From Haliotis asinina (lineage: Eukaryota; Mollusca; Gastropoda; Lepetellida; Haliotidae), in the NCBI RefSeq assembly GCF_037392515.1, contig NC_090280.1:74946504-75010503 (forward strand): a stretch of 64,000 nucleotides of DNA, in the 5' to 3' direction. The translations under genes and the position numbers were made by a program. This document shows, piece by piece, positions 43,321 to 54,180 of this stretch; position 1 is the stretch's first letter; every line of letters starts with the position of its first letter. The notes under the pieces were generated by a model. The model did no database searches. It was not told the DNA's origin and saw only the letters and a program-made list of their open reading frames with translations.

Positions 43321-46097
43321 ATCCATAGAGCTGACGTTTGGTTCAGCATTTATGTTTTAGACCGTTTAAATACGTATTCGTTCTTTCTAGGTTAATATGT
43401 CATAGCACAGCCAGGGGCCTTGATCGTCCCACTTATTCAGACCGATTTGGGCTGAGTACAGTAAACAGTTTGTGTGCACAGTAAACAGACCCGTAGGAAC
43501 GTTAGGGTTTGTGAGGATGGTTGGGGTGGGTAGGGTTCGGGGTTGGGGGTCGCGCCGCCCAACAGTTCTGTCATAAGACGGCCATTTGTAAACGACGTTT
43601 CACACAAATACTTTGAATCTTGACGAGTGACGGAACAGACAATCTTGAGGCACGATATGGACGTTATTAGAACTAAACCCGATCCGTCAATTTTGTCTTT
43701 CACCTGGTGCGTTCACCGTGTACGTGTAAGCAAGGCCAGTTTTGTATTTGTTTTGGGAGGTTGTTATTGTCCAAGGTCAGCAGAAAGCATGGCGTCGAGC
43801 TCTGATTACCTAAAAACGATCCAATTTATCGAACTGCTGATGAGGTTGTATAAACGACAATTTATAACGATAATGGTATCACAATTCATGGCAACAACAT
43901 GCTGTTCCAGACTATACAACGCCCGTGTATTGAGTCCCCCGTCAACTTTGCCTCCTGGATGGCCTACGGATTCCCTTTGTCTGCTGTCTTCCTCATTGTC
44001 TGCTGGTGCTGGCTCAACATTTTGTACCTCAGATGCAAGTAAGAATATTTGGCCATTATCGTTTGTTTACGAAGCACTATGCAATCTTCTATCTACATGA
44101 CGACCGTCTGGAAATAATCGAGACTGGGTAACACATGTCAGTGATTGACATCATGAGCATTGTTCTTGGGGTAGGCTTACATGCATCAAGAGAGGCTGAA
44201 AACACATTAGTCGCCCCTAACGACACCATGTGGTGCTGAAGACCAATTCTGGACCAGGCCCAACGTTGCATTTACTGTTGGAATATTTTTGAGTGCAACG
44301 TTAAACACCAAATCAACTATCCGACCTCTTTTATTATGATGCGACACATCACCACTCTCCCAGCACTAAATGTATCTTAAACACTACTATACATTATAGC
44401 ATTTACTTTATTTTTCACCATGTTTGGGTCAGTAAATGGATACGATATATACGGAACGTGACAGTTAAAAATAGAAACATTGTTTAGCTAATAGTCTTTC
44501 ATGCCATCGAAGAGGTGTCCTAGTTTGGCACAAAGTAAGACAGCTTTCGTCACTTGGAAATGCCGCGCACTTATCTCAGAATGGAATAATGACCACCTGT
44601 TTAATTTTATATTGCAGGGGTCTTCTCCGCTTGTTTGAGCGATGACCCTTTAAGAGAGATCCAGGCCCAGAATGTGAGAAATGTCATCGTGACAGAGTAC
44701 AAGGAACTTGGCCCCACCACGTGAGCTTTCCTCTTTCTTACTCTCGGGTTCTGTTTCTTCCTGGAGGAAGTGTACAGCCATAGCAATTGTTCCAACACAA
44801 CGTATTCGCAACCTATTGTAATGAGACTTTACTCACAGGATTATATGTGTTTTGTGTTATGTGTTACACAATCAATTTATAGTGGGTTTGAGAAAAAGAT
44901 AATTAAATGAAACGTATGGGTCTGGTGCAGATGTTTGCCTACAACTGAAGTCATAAAGTCGTCAACTTGTCCAGAACGTGCTATCAGCAAGCTTACCTTG
45001 CCTTGAGCTCAAGGCCGTTCAATGAAAAGGATTCTGCTTTCTGATGTTTCTTGTACATAGCGGGTATTTCAGAAGATTTCCCACTGGTAAAATATTTCAA
45101 CATGCTGCATATTTTCCTGCAAATGTATACTGCATTGTAATGTGCTTTGTCGTCAGGTACGCCCAGGCCAATGTCATGGCCTTATTTGGTCTACTGGTTA
45201 TTTTCTGGGTCGAGAGATCTCGGAGGAGTTGGTGGCTGAGGAGATCTTTTTGACCATGAGTAAGTTTTCAAATTGTAACGTAACGGTCTGTTTCATTTCT
45301 ATTTCTTTTGAAAACACCACAAGAAGCATCTCAGCTATAACCACAAACCTGTAGAAACTGAACTCTATGTGACATTTTCAACAGCTCAAATTGACCCGCA
45401 TTCTCTCGATATTATATACCGAATCTGAATAAAACCCCAAACATGAACTTGTAAGAGACATTTTCTTTGCAGCTTGGTAAAAGATTCGACCCCTGCAGTT
45501 TTCTTAGCAGTGCTGCTGTTTGATTTTTCCTTCCAAACTACCACGTGTCTGTTGTCTTCGGAAAAACTGTAAGTTTGGTTATGAAACACTGGACCTTGTC
45601 TGTCACACTTTGTATCTCTGTAAAACAAGCTTTGTGTGTTCGAAATTATAAATGATAGGCACTTACGGACACCTACTTTAGGTAGATGTTGGCTATAACT
45701 TTCAAAACCTTCTTAGAGTCGAACAGTTTTTGGAGATGGAATGGGATTTTATCCGTAGAAAATACAGAAAACGCTCAAAGTGCTTACGTACTTGTAATTT
45801 AAGAAGGGGTGCACCATGAAATAAATAACAGTTTTGCAAGGAGTTTGTCTAAAAAATTTAATTGTTTAGGTTTAATTTTACAAAACATTTGGTTTTGCAA
45901 CTTTAGCAGAAAATGTCTGTAGACTCTGTACTAAACGCCAGCCCTTGAACTCCTTCAACTGTACTTTTTCTACAGTGTATGGAATGACTGAAGAAGAGAA
46001 GGCGGAAGCTGAGGCTCCAATCACACCGTTACTGACGTGGAAGGTCCTCCACGAGAAGATGCCATGGGCACTCTTCCTCCTGCTAGGAGGCGGATAT

Positions 46098-46535
46098 GCT
46101 CTTGCTAAGGGCTGTGAGGTAGGATCTTTATTGTCAAAGATGCATGTTTGTTTGCTTGGACACACATAATGCTTGGTAAGGGCTGCGGGGTAGGATCTTT
46201 ATTGTCAAAGAAGCATATCAGTTTGCTTGGACACACATAATGCTTGGTAAGGGCTGTGGGGTAGGATCTTTATTGTCAAAAATGCATGTTAGTTTGCTTG
46301 GACACATATAACGTTCTCTCTAAGGGCTCCGAGGTAGGATCTTTATTGTCAAAGATGCATGTTTGTTTGCTTGGACACATATAATGCTCTTGCTGAGGGC
46401 TGTAGGGTTGGATCGTTATTGTCAATGATGCATGTTTGTTTGCTTGGACACATATCATGATGCTCTTGCTAATGGATGTTGGGTAGGATCTTTATTGTCC
46501 AAGATGCATGTTGCTTGGACAGATATAATGCTCTT
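46098..46535 (+). repeat. 71-76-bp tandem array duplicating an exon end and splice donor, unit B
   Basis: Six units with donors at 46,119, 46,190, 46,261, 46,334, 46,407 and 46,483, against four in unit A. The fifth donor reads ggttgg rather than ggtagg. The array grew or shrank after the units separated. Confidence 0.88.
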
Positions 46536-46640
46536 GCAAAGCCTGGATGTAATAAAAGCGTTGCTCGTTACGGTGAAGGCGGGTTCGATTCCTCACATGG
46601 GTACAAAGTGTGTGTCATTTCTGGTGTAATTTGCTGGGAG
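46535..46640 (+). mobile_element. SINE-2 (tRNA-derived)
   Basis: Partner of 29,030-29,165, with 'gcgggttcgattcctcacat' B box. Confidence 0.7.
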
Positions 46641-47029
46641 CTTTTGTTTGTTTGTTTGTTGTTTTTTAACGTAAATCATAACAGAAAAGTAACTAGTTCT
46701 ACTTTGTGTTTATTTGAATCCGTGGCTGCTGCTTCTGATTATCTGTTACATGTGTGCTGCAGCAACAGAGGTCACCAGCAACACAGCAACACCCGTCATG
46801 CCGATCCTGTGTTTTCGTCAGTGGCGTAGTGTGTACATAAATGACGGGATAGCCTATAATTGGTTCATCAGGAATTAAGAAAGTTGACTACAACATGTGT
46901 CCATGTAATCATTATACAAATGGGACCGTACAAATTCAATAAAATGACTTAAAACAATTTAATTCACTGATTCACGATTTTCTTAACACGAAATCAAAGA
47001 ACTTTACGAAGTTGAAACCTTTCCCTTCA

Positions 47030-47120
47030 ATTTTTCTTTTCCTTGGTTTGACAGAAAGAAACAACGGGCGACTCGCCAAACTGTTACTGACTTTGCAATG
47101 TATGGAGATATTCATTTCGT
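47030..47120 (+). repeat. Repeat R, copy 6 (5'-truncated)
   Basis: Starts abruptly at 'caatttttcttttccttggt', marking the B/C junction. Confidence 0.75.
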
Positions 47121-47499
47121 TAAACTGGACACACATAATAGAATGCAATACAATTCAATTTAATAAATTCAAAATGGTATAATAAGTTACTATGTCTCAT
47201 CGAGTTTGATATGAATATTTATCATATGTCCGAGTTAAATATCGAACGAGAACGTAGTTCGATTTTGATATCTAACTTGGGTGAGTGATAAATCTGAATA
47301 TCTGAATATCACAACGAACTGACGAAACTGAGAATTTCGACGGACATGACAGCGCACGTGGAAACATTGCCGTCTACATCAAGTTCACCCGGGCGTGACA
47401 GAACCTCATGGGTGAGTATGGAAGGATAGTTTCCGACATAAACACAAAGTACTAAGCAGAATATAGCATAAATGGAACATTTAAAACCACCATCAAAAC

Positions 47500-48540
47500 T
47501 GTAAACAAAGGATGGGCTTATATTTGAAGCTAGGCATGCCAAAGGCAAATGAAGAGGAAACATCTAAGGCGTTCTTGTATATTATAGGACAGGACGGTAG
47601 AGACATTCATAAAACTTTGCATTTGAACAGTCGGAAGTCAACAAGACAGATGCTTCAGAAACCACGTTTCGTGAATATTGTACTCCAAAGCAAAACGTGA
47701 CCACTGAAAGACATAAGTTCCATACAAGATCTCAAAGAGAGGAAGATATAATTGAAGATATGAATATGCTACTGAAAATTGCTAAAGATTGCAAGTTTGG
47801 AACACTTCAGTATGAGCTAATCAGAGATAGGATAGTCTGTGGTACACATTGAGAGCGTGTGAAGGAAAGGTTGTTACGGGAGTTGAAAATCTTTCTCTAG
47901 AACTATTTGTTAGGCAGATAAGGACAGTTTGAACATGAAAACAGCGTCTTGTTTCTTAAGAATACATATTCAAAGAATAATGGAGCAAGATCAAAGACTT
48001 ATGGATACAAGTCACTTTCAGAAATCAGGAAAACGGAAAGTGACATTCAAACGTAGAAATTGTGAAAATATTCATGGAAAAAGTGAATGAATCGCTTATG
48101 GGAAAACAATGTGCTCAGTGCAAAATACTCAACTACTTTCAACAATGTTGTAGACGTAGACTGTTTCACGAGCTGAAAGAGACGGAAGGACAATTACCAC
48201 AATCAACAGGAAGCGTTCTTGGCTCGGTAGAGACTGAAACTAATGAAAATGTTATGTTTATATCAACCGTAATTGAAACAGAGGTGGATAAAATGATATT
48301 TCCATAAATGGGTCACTTGAAGGTATGATGTTGAAGTTTAAAGTGGATACAGGCTCGCAAGCCAACATCATTCCAGTAAAATGATTCAGGCAAGACTACC
48401 AACAAAGTCCCATTCGAAAATCATCAGTTAAAGTAAAACGTTGCAGTGATGATATCATACCACAAGTGCAAGCTGTTAAGAGGATACAATGAATTAGAAC
48501 TTCACGTTGTGGACGCTGAACAAATTCCTTTATTGAGCTG
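47500..48540 (+). mobile_element. Ty3/gypsy fossil, unit C
   Basis: Gag-like, zinc-knuckle and protease parts as in units A and B. The reverse transcriptase part is absent. Broken, with several interruptions. Confidence 0.75.
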
Positions 48541-48544
48541 CAAT

Positions 48545-50460
48545 ATGGATGGAAGTCAACGCAACGGTCATGATATCCGTTTCTAAGTGTCTTGGTGGAC
48601 TGTGGGATCAGGCCACAAAGAAAGATATTTGGGACGGTAGCATCAAGGCAGGACAGTTAGAAGATGGGGGAAGAGATGGTGAAAAAGTTTATTCTGGGTG
48701 ATTTTCTGCATACGTGCTTTCTCAGTATCGCCAACTCGCGTTCCTTTACAAACAATGCAAACAAGGAAGATTACTCTGCAATTGAAATAAAAAATGATAT
48801 GATAATGGCTATGTAAATCTCCTGTCTCCGTGCACTTGTACATAAGCTGAATTACCATGTGGACCGTGTGGACACGGGCCTATTGTTAACCTCTTGACAA
48901 TGTGTGTGACGTGCCTGCAACTGCACAGTTATAAATTATTTAGAGCGTTTGTTGCATATCACATACCCCGTAGGACTTGCGCTTGCCATGACGTGTCACA
49001 TGCATGGAAATATTGGCTGGTGAATATAAGTAATGTTAATGCATATTGATTATGTTTCTAAAAGGACAGCCTAACGGGTGATGGGTTGGATGGGAACAGT
49101 ATTCGGAGAGCTATATTTCTGTTGTATTACTATTTTTTGTCACATTTTCATTACCTTTCATCAGTCTGACTCTATAAATGCATTTCTATATATTAATGGA
49201 CACTTGGGTATTCTAAACACATGATGGTAATCCTGTGCCTTTGAAAATTGTTCACATGGTCAATCTGAGTGTATTTCAGCTGGGGTTTCAGACTATATTT
49301 GCTATTACTTTGCATTTGTCAAGCATAATATTATGTCAAGGTGTGCATGTGTTTGCACTGTATAACACGGTTAAAATATGCAAACTGGTGACAGGGTTGT
49401 CCCCGGAAATATTGTGCACAAAAAGTGTTTCTGTGCTATTGGATTACGATGATAATAATTAGCTTGCTCCCGAAGTACACTGTCGTCAGACACCCCATTG
49501 TTCTCGGTGCACTTGGTTTGGTACCTCCTGATATCTTAGCGCAGATCAGGTAAGGTCTCGGGTTTCCACTGGATGCACAGTCATTCTGACACTCAGGCTA
49601 ATGCAGAAGGCCGCAGGGTTGGGAAATCTTCATACTCTCCGGAAAGTTCTTGGTTAGTTCAACTAGGCAGCGTTTCCGCTGTCAGCGTTTTCGCTATCTC
49701 GGCTGCGTGTAGAGGGGGCAAGGCTGGTGATGAGCCTTACCAGCCTGACTGTGCCAGGATCTCCCGAACCCTCTCTGCTACATTTTCAATTTATTCTATA
49801 AAACATAATCATAGCTATTGACAGAGCGCCCATATCCACGCACTTGTGCATGGGTTAGCATAATATCACTGCTAGATGGTTGACAGTCATATGACTCACC
49901 AAGTACCCATTTTCTGCTGGGTGAACGGCGGCAATTCCTGAGCATTATTGATAATACTGATAATACAGTTACTGCTATTGTTGGTGCTGTTTATATAATT
50001 GTTCATCCTACATTCACCTTTATTTCTACAACACTTTTGTCATCAATGTCTTGGCCAGGTTTCTGGTGCGCACAGAGGAAACACCTCTTCACAGCGAATT
50101 GCAGTAACTTAGACTACTGCCCCTCTATGCTCCAGGAACATTTGGGTCTCTTTTGCGAGTGGTCGGGGAAAGACTACTTTGGAAATGGCCGGGGGAGAGG
50201 TTCTGGTAAATTAATGGATTAATGGACTGAGAATTATTCATAGTGACAAGATAGTCACAAGACTGGGCCAACTGACCAGCTGATTTAGTTTTTATTAATC
50301 TTGATTTTCTCATTAATAATAGGAATGCCATAACTGTGTGTATAGGAGCTAGACAGGGAATAGTAGTAAGACATGGAAGTAAAAATATGATTTGTCTTTT
50401 CTTCAGGCAACAATTCTACAGCCGGGTTGCATGCAACTCTCTATAATTTGAAAACAAAAT
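48545..50460 (+). other. Leader region of SABATH copy C
   Basis: Collinear with 9,830-11,670. TATATAA at 49,992, a donor-like ctg|gtaaat near 50,203 and the 'ttgtcttttcttcagg' acceptor near 50,406 are all kept. Dispersed repeat 3 lies at 49,825-49,945. Confidence 0.55.
49992..49998 (+). promoter_or_regulatory. Candidate TATA box of SABATH copy C
   Basis: Third copy of the conserved TATATAA block. Confidence 0.45.
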
Positions 50461-50479
50461 CTACATCAAAATCATCAAA

Positions 50480-51698
50480 ATGTTCATCTGGATGCTCAAT
50501 TCAGGAATCAGAAGACTTCGACGAGATCACAATGGATTTACAGCTTTCCCAGTGAGATACTACGAAGATCCTCATAAAGGATATCGCCCATACTGGAACA
50601 CAGGTGAAGGAAATTATGGATCAACACTCGGAAAACAAAATGTTGTATATGTCGAAAGAGCGCGAGAAAGCATTCTCAGCTTGGTCAAAACTATTCCCTT
50701 TACTGACAAGGACTCGGCCTTCAACATTGCCGAGTATGGTACAGCTGATGGTTCCACTTCCATGGCCATTTTCGGGGAGCTGAAAGAGGGACTCTGAAAG
50801 ATCATCATGGCCCAAACACCCAATTCCAGGTCATCTATGAAGATTTGGAACTGAATGATTTCAATTCCCTCTTCAAACGTATGTCAGGGATCATCCCTGA
50901 TCCCCCGTCCTACCTCCTAGAAATGGACAATGTCTATGTTCTAGCTTCAGGAACAAACTTCTACAAGCAGTGTGTACCTTCAAACGCAATCCATTTCATG
51001 ATGTCGGTGATGTCTGTCCATTGGCTGTCAAGGACTCCAACCACCTTCAAAGACTCAATTTACAAAGATGTCAAGAGTAGTGCTGAGGAGACGGCTGCAC
51101 TACACAAGCAAGCTGAGTTGGACTGGGAAACCTTTTTACTAAGGAGAAGTAGAGACGGGGAGGCTTACTTGTCGTAGGTCTCCTTGCTGAGTTAGAGGAC
51201 AGAGACACTGGACAAAATAGATACACTCAGTCTTCCTTTGTAGGAGTACTGAATGAAGTATGGAAGGAATACAGTGAATCTGGGAAAATCTCCAAAGACG
51301 AGTTCGTCAATACAAATATATCCGTTTGTTATCGCACCATGAAGGAGGTGAGAAAACCGTTCGATGACAAAACGTCACCCGTTTCCAGGTCTGGATTAAC
51401 TCTCTTATCAGCTGAAGCTGCTGTGAACCCTGATTTATTTTACAACATTTGGAGGGAGAAGAAAGACAAAGCAGGAATTGACGACAGGGAAGAGTTTGCT
51501 AGGATGTACGTGTCCGCCCACAGGAACTGGAGCAATAGCACTTTCATGAATGGCCTCTCAGATTCCGGATCACTGGAGGAGAAGGAGCAAATAGTTGATG
51601 GGTTGTATGGCGACGTGAAGGGACGTTTGTCAAGGATGAACCCCAAAATATTGAAGGACGATGGGAAAAAGATATATGTCGTGATCAGAAAGAAATAG
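50480..51698 (+). pseudogene. SABATH methyltransferase copy C, two frameshifts
   Basis: All parts of the protein are present in three frames. The first (from 50,480) covers the N terminus through NIAEYGTADGSTSMAIFGEL. Near 50,780 two extra bases shift the frame. The second covers ELNDFNSLFKRM to HWLSRTP and FLLRRSRDG. Near 51,156 seven bases are lost and the frame shifts again. The third ends VVIRKK at 51,698, and the motif-I alanine is now threonine. Protein identity to copy A is high, so inactivation is recent. N terminus MFIWMLNSGIRRLRRDHNGF. Confidence 0.9.
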
Positions 51699-51719
51699 TC
51701 ATCCCAGGCGAGATGAAAG

Positions 51720-51840
51720 AAGATATGGGTTATATATGAAAGGTCATTAACCCCAAAATATTCAAGGACGATGGAATGAAGATACATATTGTAATCGGCA
51801 AGGAATAGTCATCCTAGGAGAAATGAAAGAAGATATGACA
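51720..51840 (+). repeat. Duplicated tail of the SABATH reading frame, unit C
   Basis: 'aaccccaaaatattcaagga' through 'aaggaatagtcatcctagga' repeats the last 70 coding bases plus stop and 3' flank of copy C, about 120 bp apart. Confidence 0.85.
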
Positions 51841-52470
51841 CATAAAATGTGTGTGTGTATGTGTGTTTTAAGGTTGGATGGTTTTAAGGTTGGATGGGTT
51901 TAACAATTGGAGTTGGTTTGGTTTTTCATAGAAACGAGATGACACTGATTTCTTGACCCCCTCTTATGTCACAAAGCTTGTTTCTTATGCTGTATCTTAC
52001 TTGTCGTATGATAAGCTTGTTATAGTCAACCGTGTGTATGTGTCAGACGGTGAGTGTCTAAAGCAAGTTTGAACACGTCTTGTGGGTGTCAATGACAGTG
52101 GTGGCTGTTCCCGCAAGATCCAACAAAGGAGCAGAGCAAGAGGAATCGGCATAGGGACACGGTCATGGTTCGGTGAATATCATTTGGGTTAAAGATGATT
52201 TCATTCTGGAGGAATTTTTCATAAATGACCTAGTAGAATGCAAACTAGTGGTATAAGGTGTATATTTGTACATTTGGAACTGGACATTTCACTTCTGCTC
52301 TTTGGTAGATGATTCTAAAACTTGTGAAACTCTGTCGCTAACTGCAATGAAAGCGAGCTTTCCCGTCATACCGATTGTTGATTAACTATGACGCACCTCA
52401 TTAAATGGCTATGAATATATTTGACATGAAAATAGCATCTATTTTTCTTCATGGCGCTGAAATTTGCGGA
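51840..52470. other. No gene recognised
   Basis: A short gtgtgtatgtgtgt tract and a 'ttaaggttggatgg' direct repeat occur near 51,850-51,900; the rest is unremarkable. Confidence 0.6.
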
Positions 52471-52805
52471 TATACACTCTTCAAAAGAAGAAAAGCAAAA
52501 TCCAAATATCAATGAACACTCTGTGTCATTCACGGACCTGTAGATCAACGGAAAACAACGATACATGAATGAAATTTTGTGGAACAATGCATTGCTGTGT
52601 TGTTCATATTTCATGAAAATATCACTCATCACAGTAATTACTGCTGTCGGTCAACAAGGTGAAGGATGTACGGAGGGAGAATCTGTCGATGTATCAACTG
52701 GCCGTCAGATTGCCTTGGAATCAGATTGCTTCTTGGTAAAGCACAAGTTCCGATTTTGCCTTGGAAAAGCACAAGTTCCGAACTGCGGATGTTTAAGATC
52801 TCACC

Positions 52806-53330
52806 CTACACCATAACACTCTGTTCACCGAATCTGTCCATCTGTCTGGTACATTTAGGAGAAAAACGTTCATGACATCGTCTGTAAACACGGGATTCAT
52901 CGCTAAACCATATGCGCCTCCAGTCAGCCAGGTTCCAGGGCAGCACCGTGTTACACCATCTCACTCGTCGACGTCGATGTAGTCGTGTCAAGGAGGGGGA
53001 AACTTTTGGAAGTTTGGCATGTAGTCCTACTTCTCGGAGACGGTTCCTGATTGTCTGATCGGACACTTTTCGGTCTAAACTGTTCTTGTGCTGTGTCCGG
53101 GGCGGTACGATGGCGGTTACATAGGTGGGTTACCCGGATGTACCGATCTTGGGCAAGTGTGGTGATTCTAGGTCTTCCTGATCTTGGACGGTCATTTGTC
53201 GAGTTTCTTTGACGAAATCGATTCCACAATCAAGTTATTGTGCTGGTATGATCTTTGCCACCTCAGTCTTTGATTCGCCAGCTTGCAATCGTCCAATCGC
53301 CTGATTTTGATCGGCAGCGAGTTTGATTGA
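52806..53330 (-). pseudogene. Tc1-like transposase, damaged
   Basis: Minus-strand pieces read MWNRFRQRNSTNDRPRSGRP then RITTLAQDRYIRVTHLCN (helix-turn-helix and GRPR hook), and after a frameshift MSDQTIRNRLREVGLHAK, RVRWCNTVLPWNL and IWFSDESRVY, which holds the first catalytic Asp. The other two acidic residues of the DDE/D triad are missing. Confidence 0.88.
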
Positions 53331-53334
53331 GCTT

Positions 53335-53560
53335 AAACAAAACTTCACACGAGTCACAGGCAGGGTTTAGAATGACTATTCAACAACTGATAATATTTTC
53401 ATTCTACAGTCGCTTGTCCAAAATTACCTGTGGAAACCTGGTCATAGTTTTTATGCCTCATTCATTGATTTCCGCAAGGCCTTTGATTGTGGTCCCGTTT
53501 TCGTGTACAATACTTGCAAAGATCGTGGATGAAATTGTGACATTCATTTAGGACTTTTCT
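53335..53560 (+). mobile_element. LINE reverse transcriptase fragment
   Basis: Frames here read SHESQAGFR, then DNIFILQSLVQNYLWKPGHS and FIDFRKAFDCG, the 'AGFR...D.IF.LQ......FYVAFIDFRKAFD' stretch of a CR1/Jockey-like polymerase, with one frame change. Only this part of the polymerase remains. Confidence 0.75.
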
Positions 53561-53789
53561 AGCACGTGAGAAACAAGCATTGTGCCTGATATTCGTGATG
53601 CATGACATCCACATCATGACAATCCTGATTGATAAAACGGTTCAAAATCATTTTTGGTTGCGTTTGGTCAAGCATGATCTTCCAGAAACAATGTGCAACC
53701 CTAAGAAAATGTTTGAGTTTCCATATTTGTGCAAAATTGTATCATTTTTTAATTTCATTTAGCGCTTCTGTTTTTATGAAGAGTGTACA

Positions 53790-54180
53790 TTTAGAGCAGA
53801 TTTTGAAAAGCGCCAGAGCTTGTTTCTCAAGAAGTATTTAGGCTTAGGACAATTTGTGTCTACAAAGACTGTGTTAGGGAGTTGGACAGATATCAAATGT
53901 TTACTTACAAAGAGGTCGCCGTGTACTGGCCATGCGTATTCGTTGAATAGATTGCGAATTCACTCAACAGGCAAATTAAGAGCTGAATATACTCCTTGCC
54001 AGGGAGTAAACATGTCTTTACACCGTCACTACAAATGCATAAATCATGATTTGAAATAATCTACTCCAGTAATTTCGCTGTTTGAATTAGTGAAACCTCA
54101 GAGTGTCTGGTCGTCATTTAAATCGCCCATAATGAAACAGAGTTTATGTAGTTAATCACAAAGAGTTAGTTAGACAGTCG
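53790..54180. other. No feature recognised
   Basis: Probably the upstream, worn part of the LINE that follows, but no motif is readable. Confidence 0.4.

Larger units (their letters stand above)
43911..46806 (+). pseudogene. SLC13-type transporter remnant, unit B
   Basis: Five exon remnants matching unit A: 43,911-44,038 (one base lost after NAR, out of frame), 44,618-44,720 (one extra base), 45,157-45,259 (two bases lost and a stop), 45,976-46,118 (intact, with a proper acceptor ctacag), and 46,713-46,806 (start and acceptor deleted, donor deleted, but in frame through ICYMCAAATEVTSNTAT). All N-terminal exons fell in the 20.8-25.5 kb-equivalent deletion, and the last two exons are missing because unit B ends early. 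It cannot make a transporter. Confidence 0.85.
31845..47025 (+). repeat. Unit B of the triplication
   Basis: Shorter than A because of large deletions corresponding to about 14.3-14.7, 17.6-18.2, 18.5-19.8, 20.8-25.5 and 25.6-26.5 kb of A. It ends within the region equivalent to A 29.58 kb and passes directly into repeat R of unit C. Confidence 0.85.
47026..52190 (+). repeat. Unit C of the triplication
   Basis: Contains repeat R, gypsy fossil, leader and SABATH only. It ends after 'gacacggtcatggttcggtg', which also follows copy B at 38,617. No SLC13 sequence follows in the window. Confidence 0.85.
52473..53787 (-). mobile_element. Tc1/mariner transposon with a LINE piece inside
   Basis: The left terminus 'tacactcttcaaaagaagaa' (52,473) and the right terminus ending 'atgaagagtgta' (53,787) are imperfect inverted repeats. 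TA lies at both edges. The transposase is on the minus strand. Total length 1.3 kb is typical of the family, but the count includes foreign LINE sequence at 53,335-53,560, so the element has lost part of itself. Confidence 0.75.

Noticed and set aside
43627-44100. 157-codon frame in unit B as a new gene
   Set aside because: It reads across a transporter exon remnant in the wrong frame after a one-base loss.
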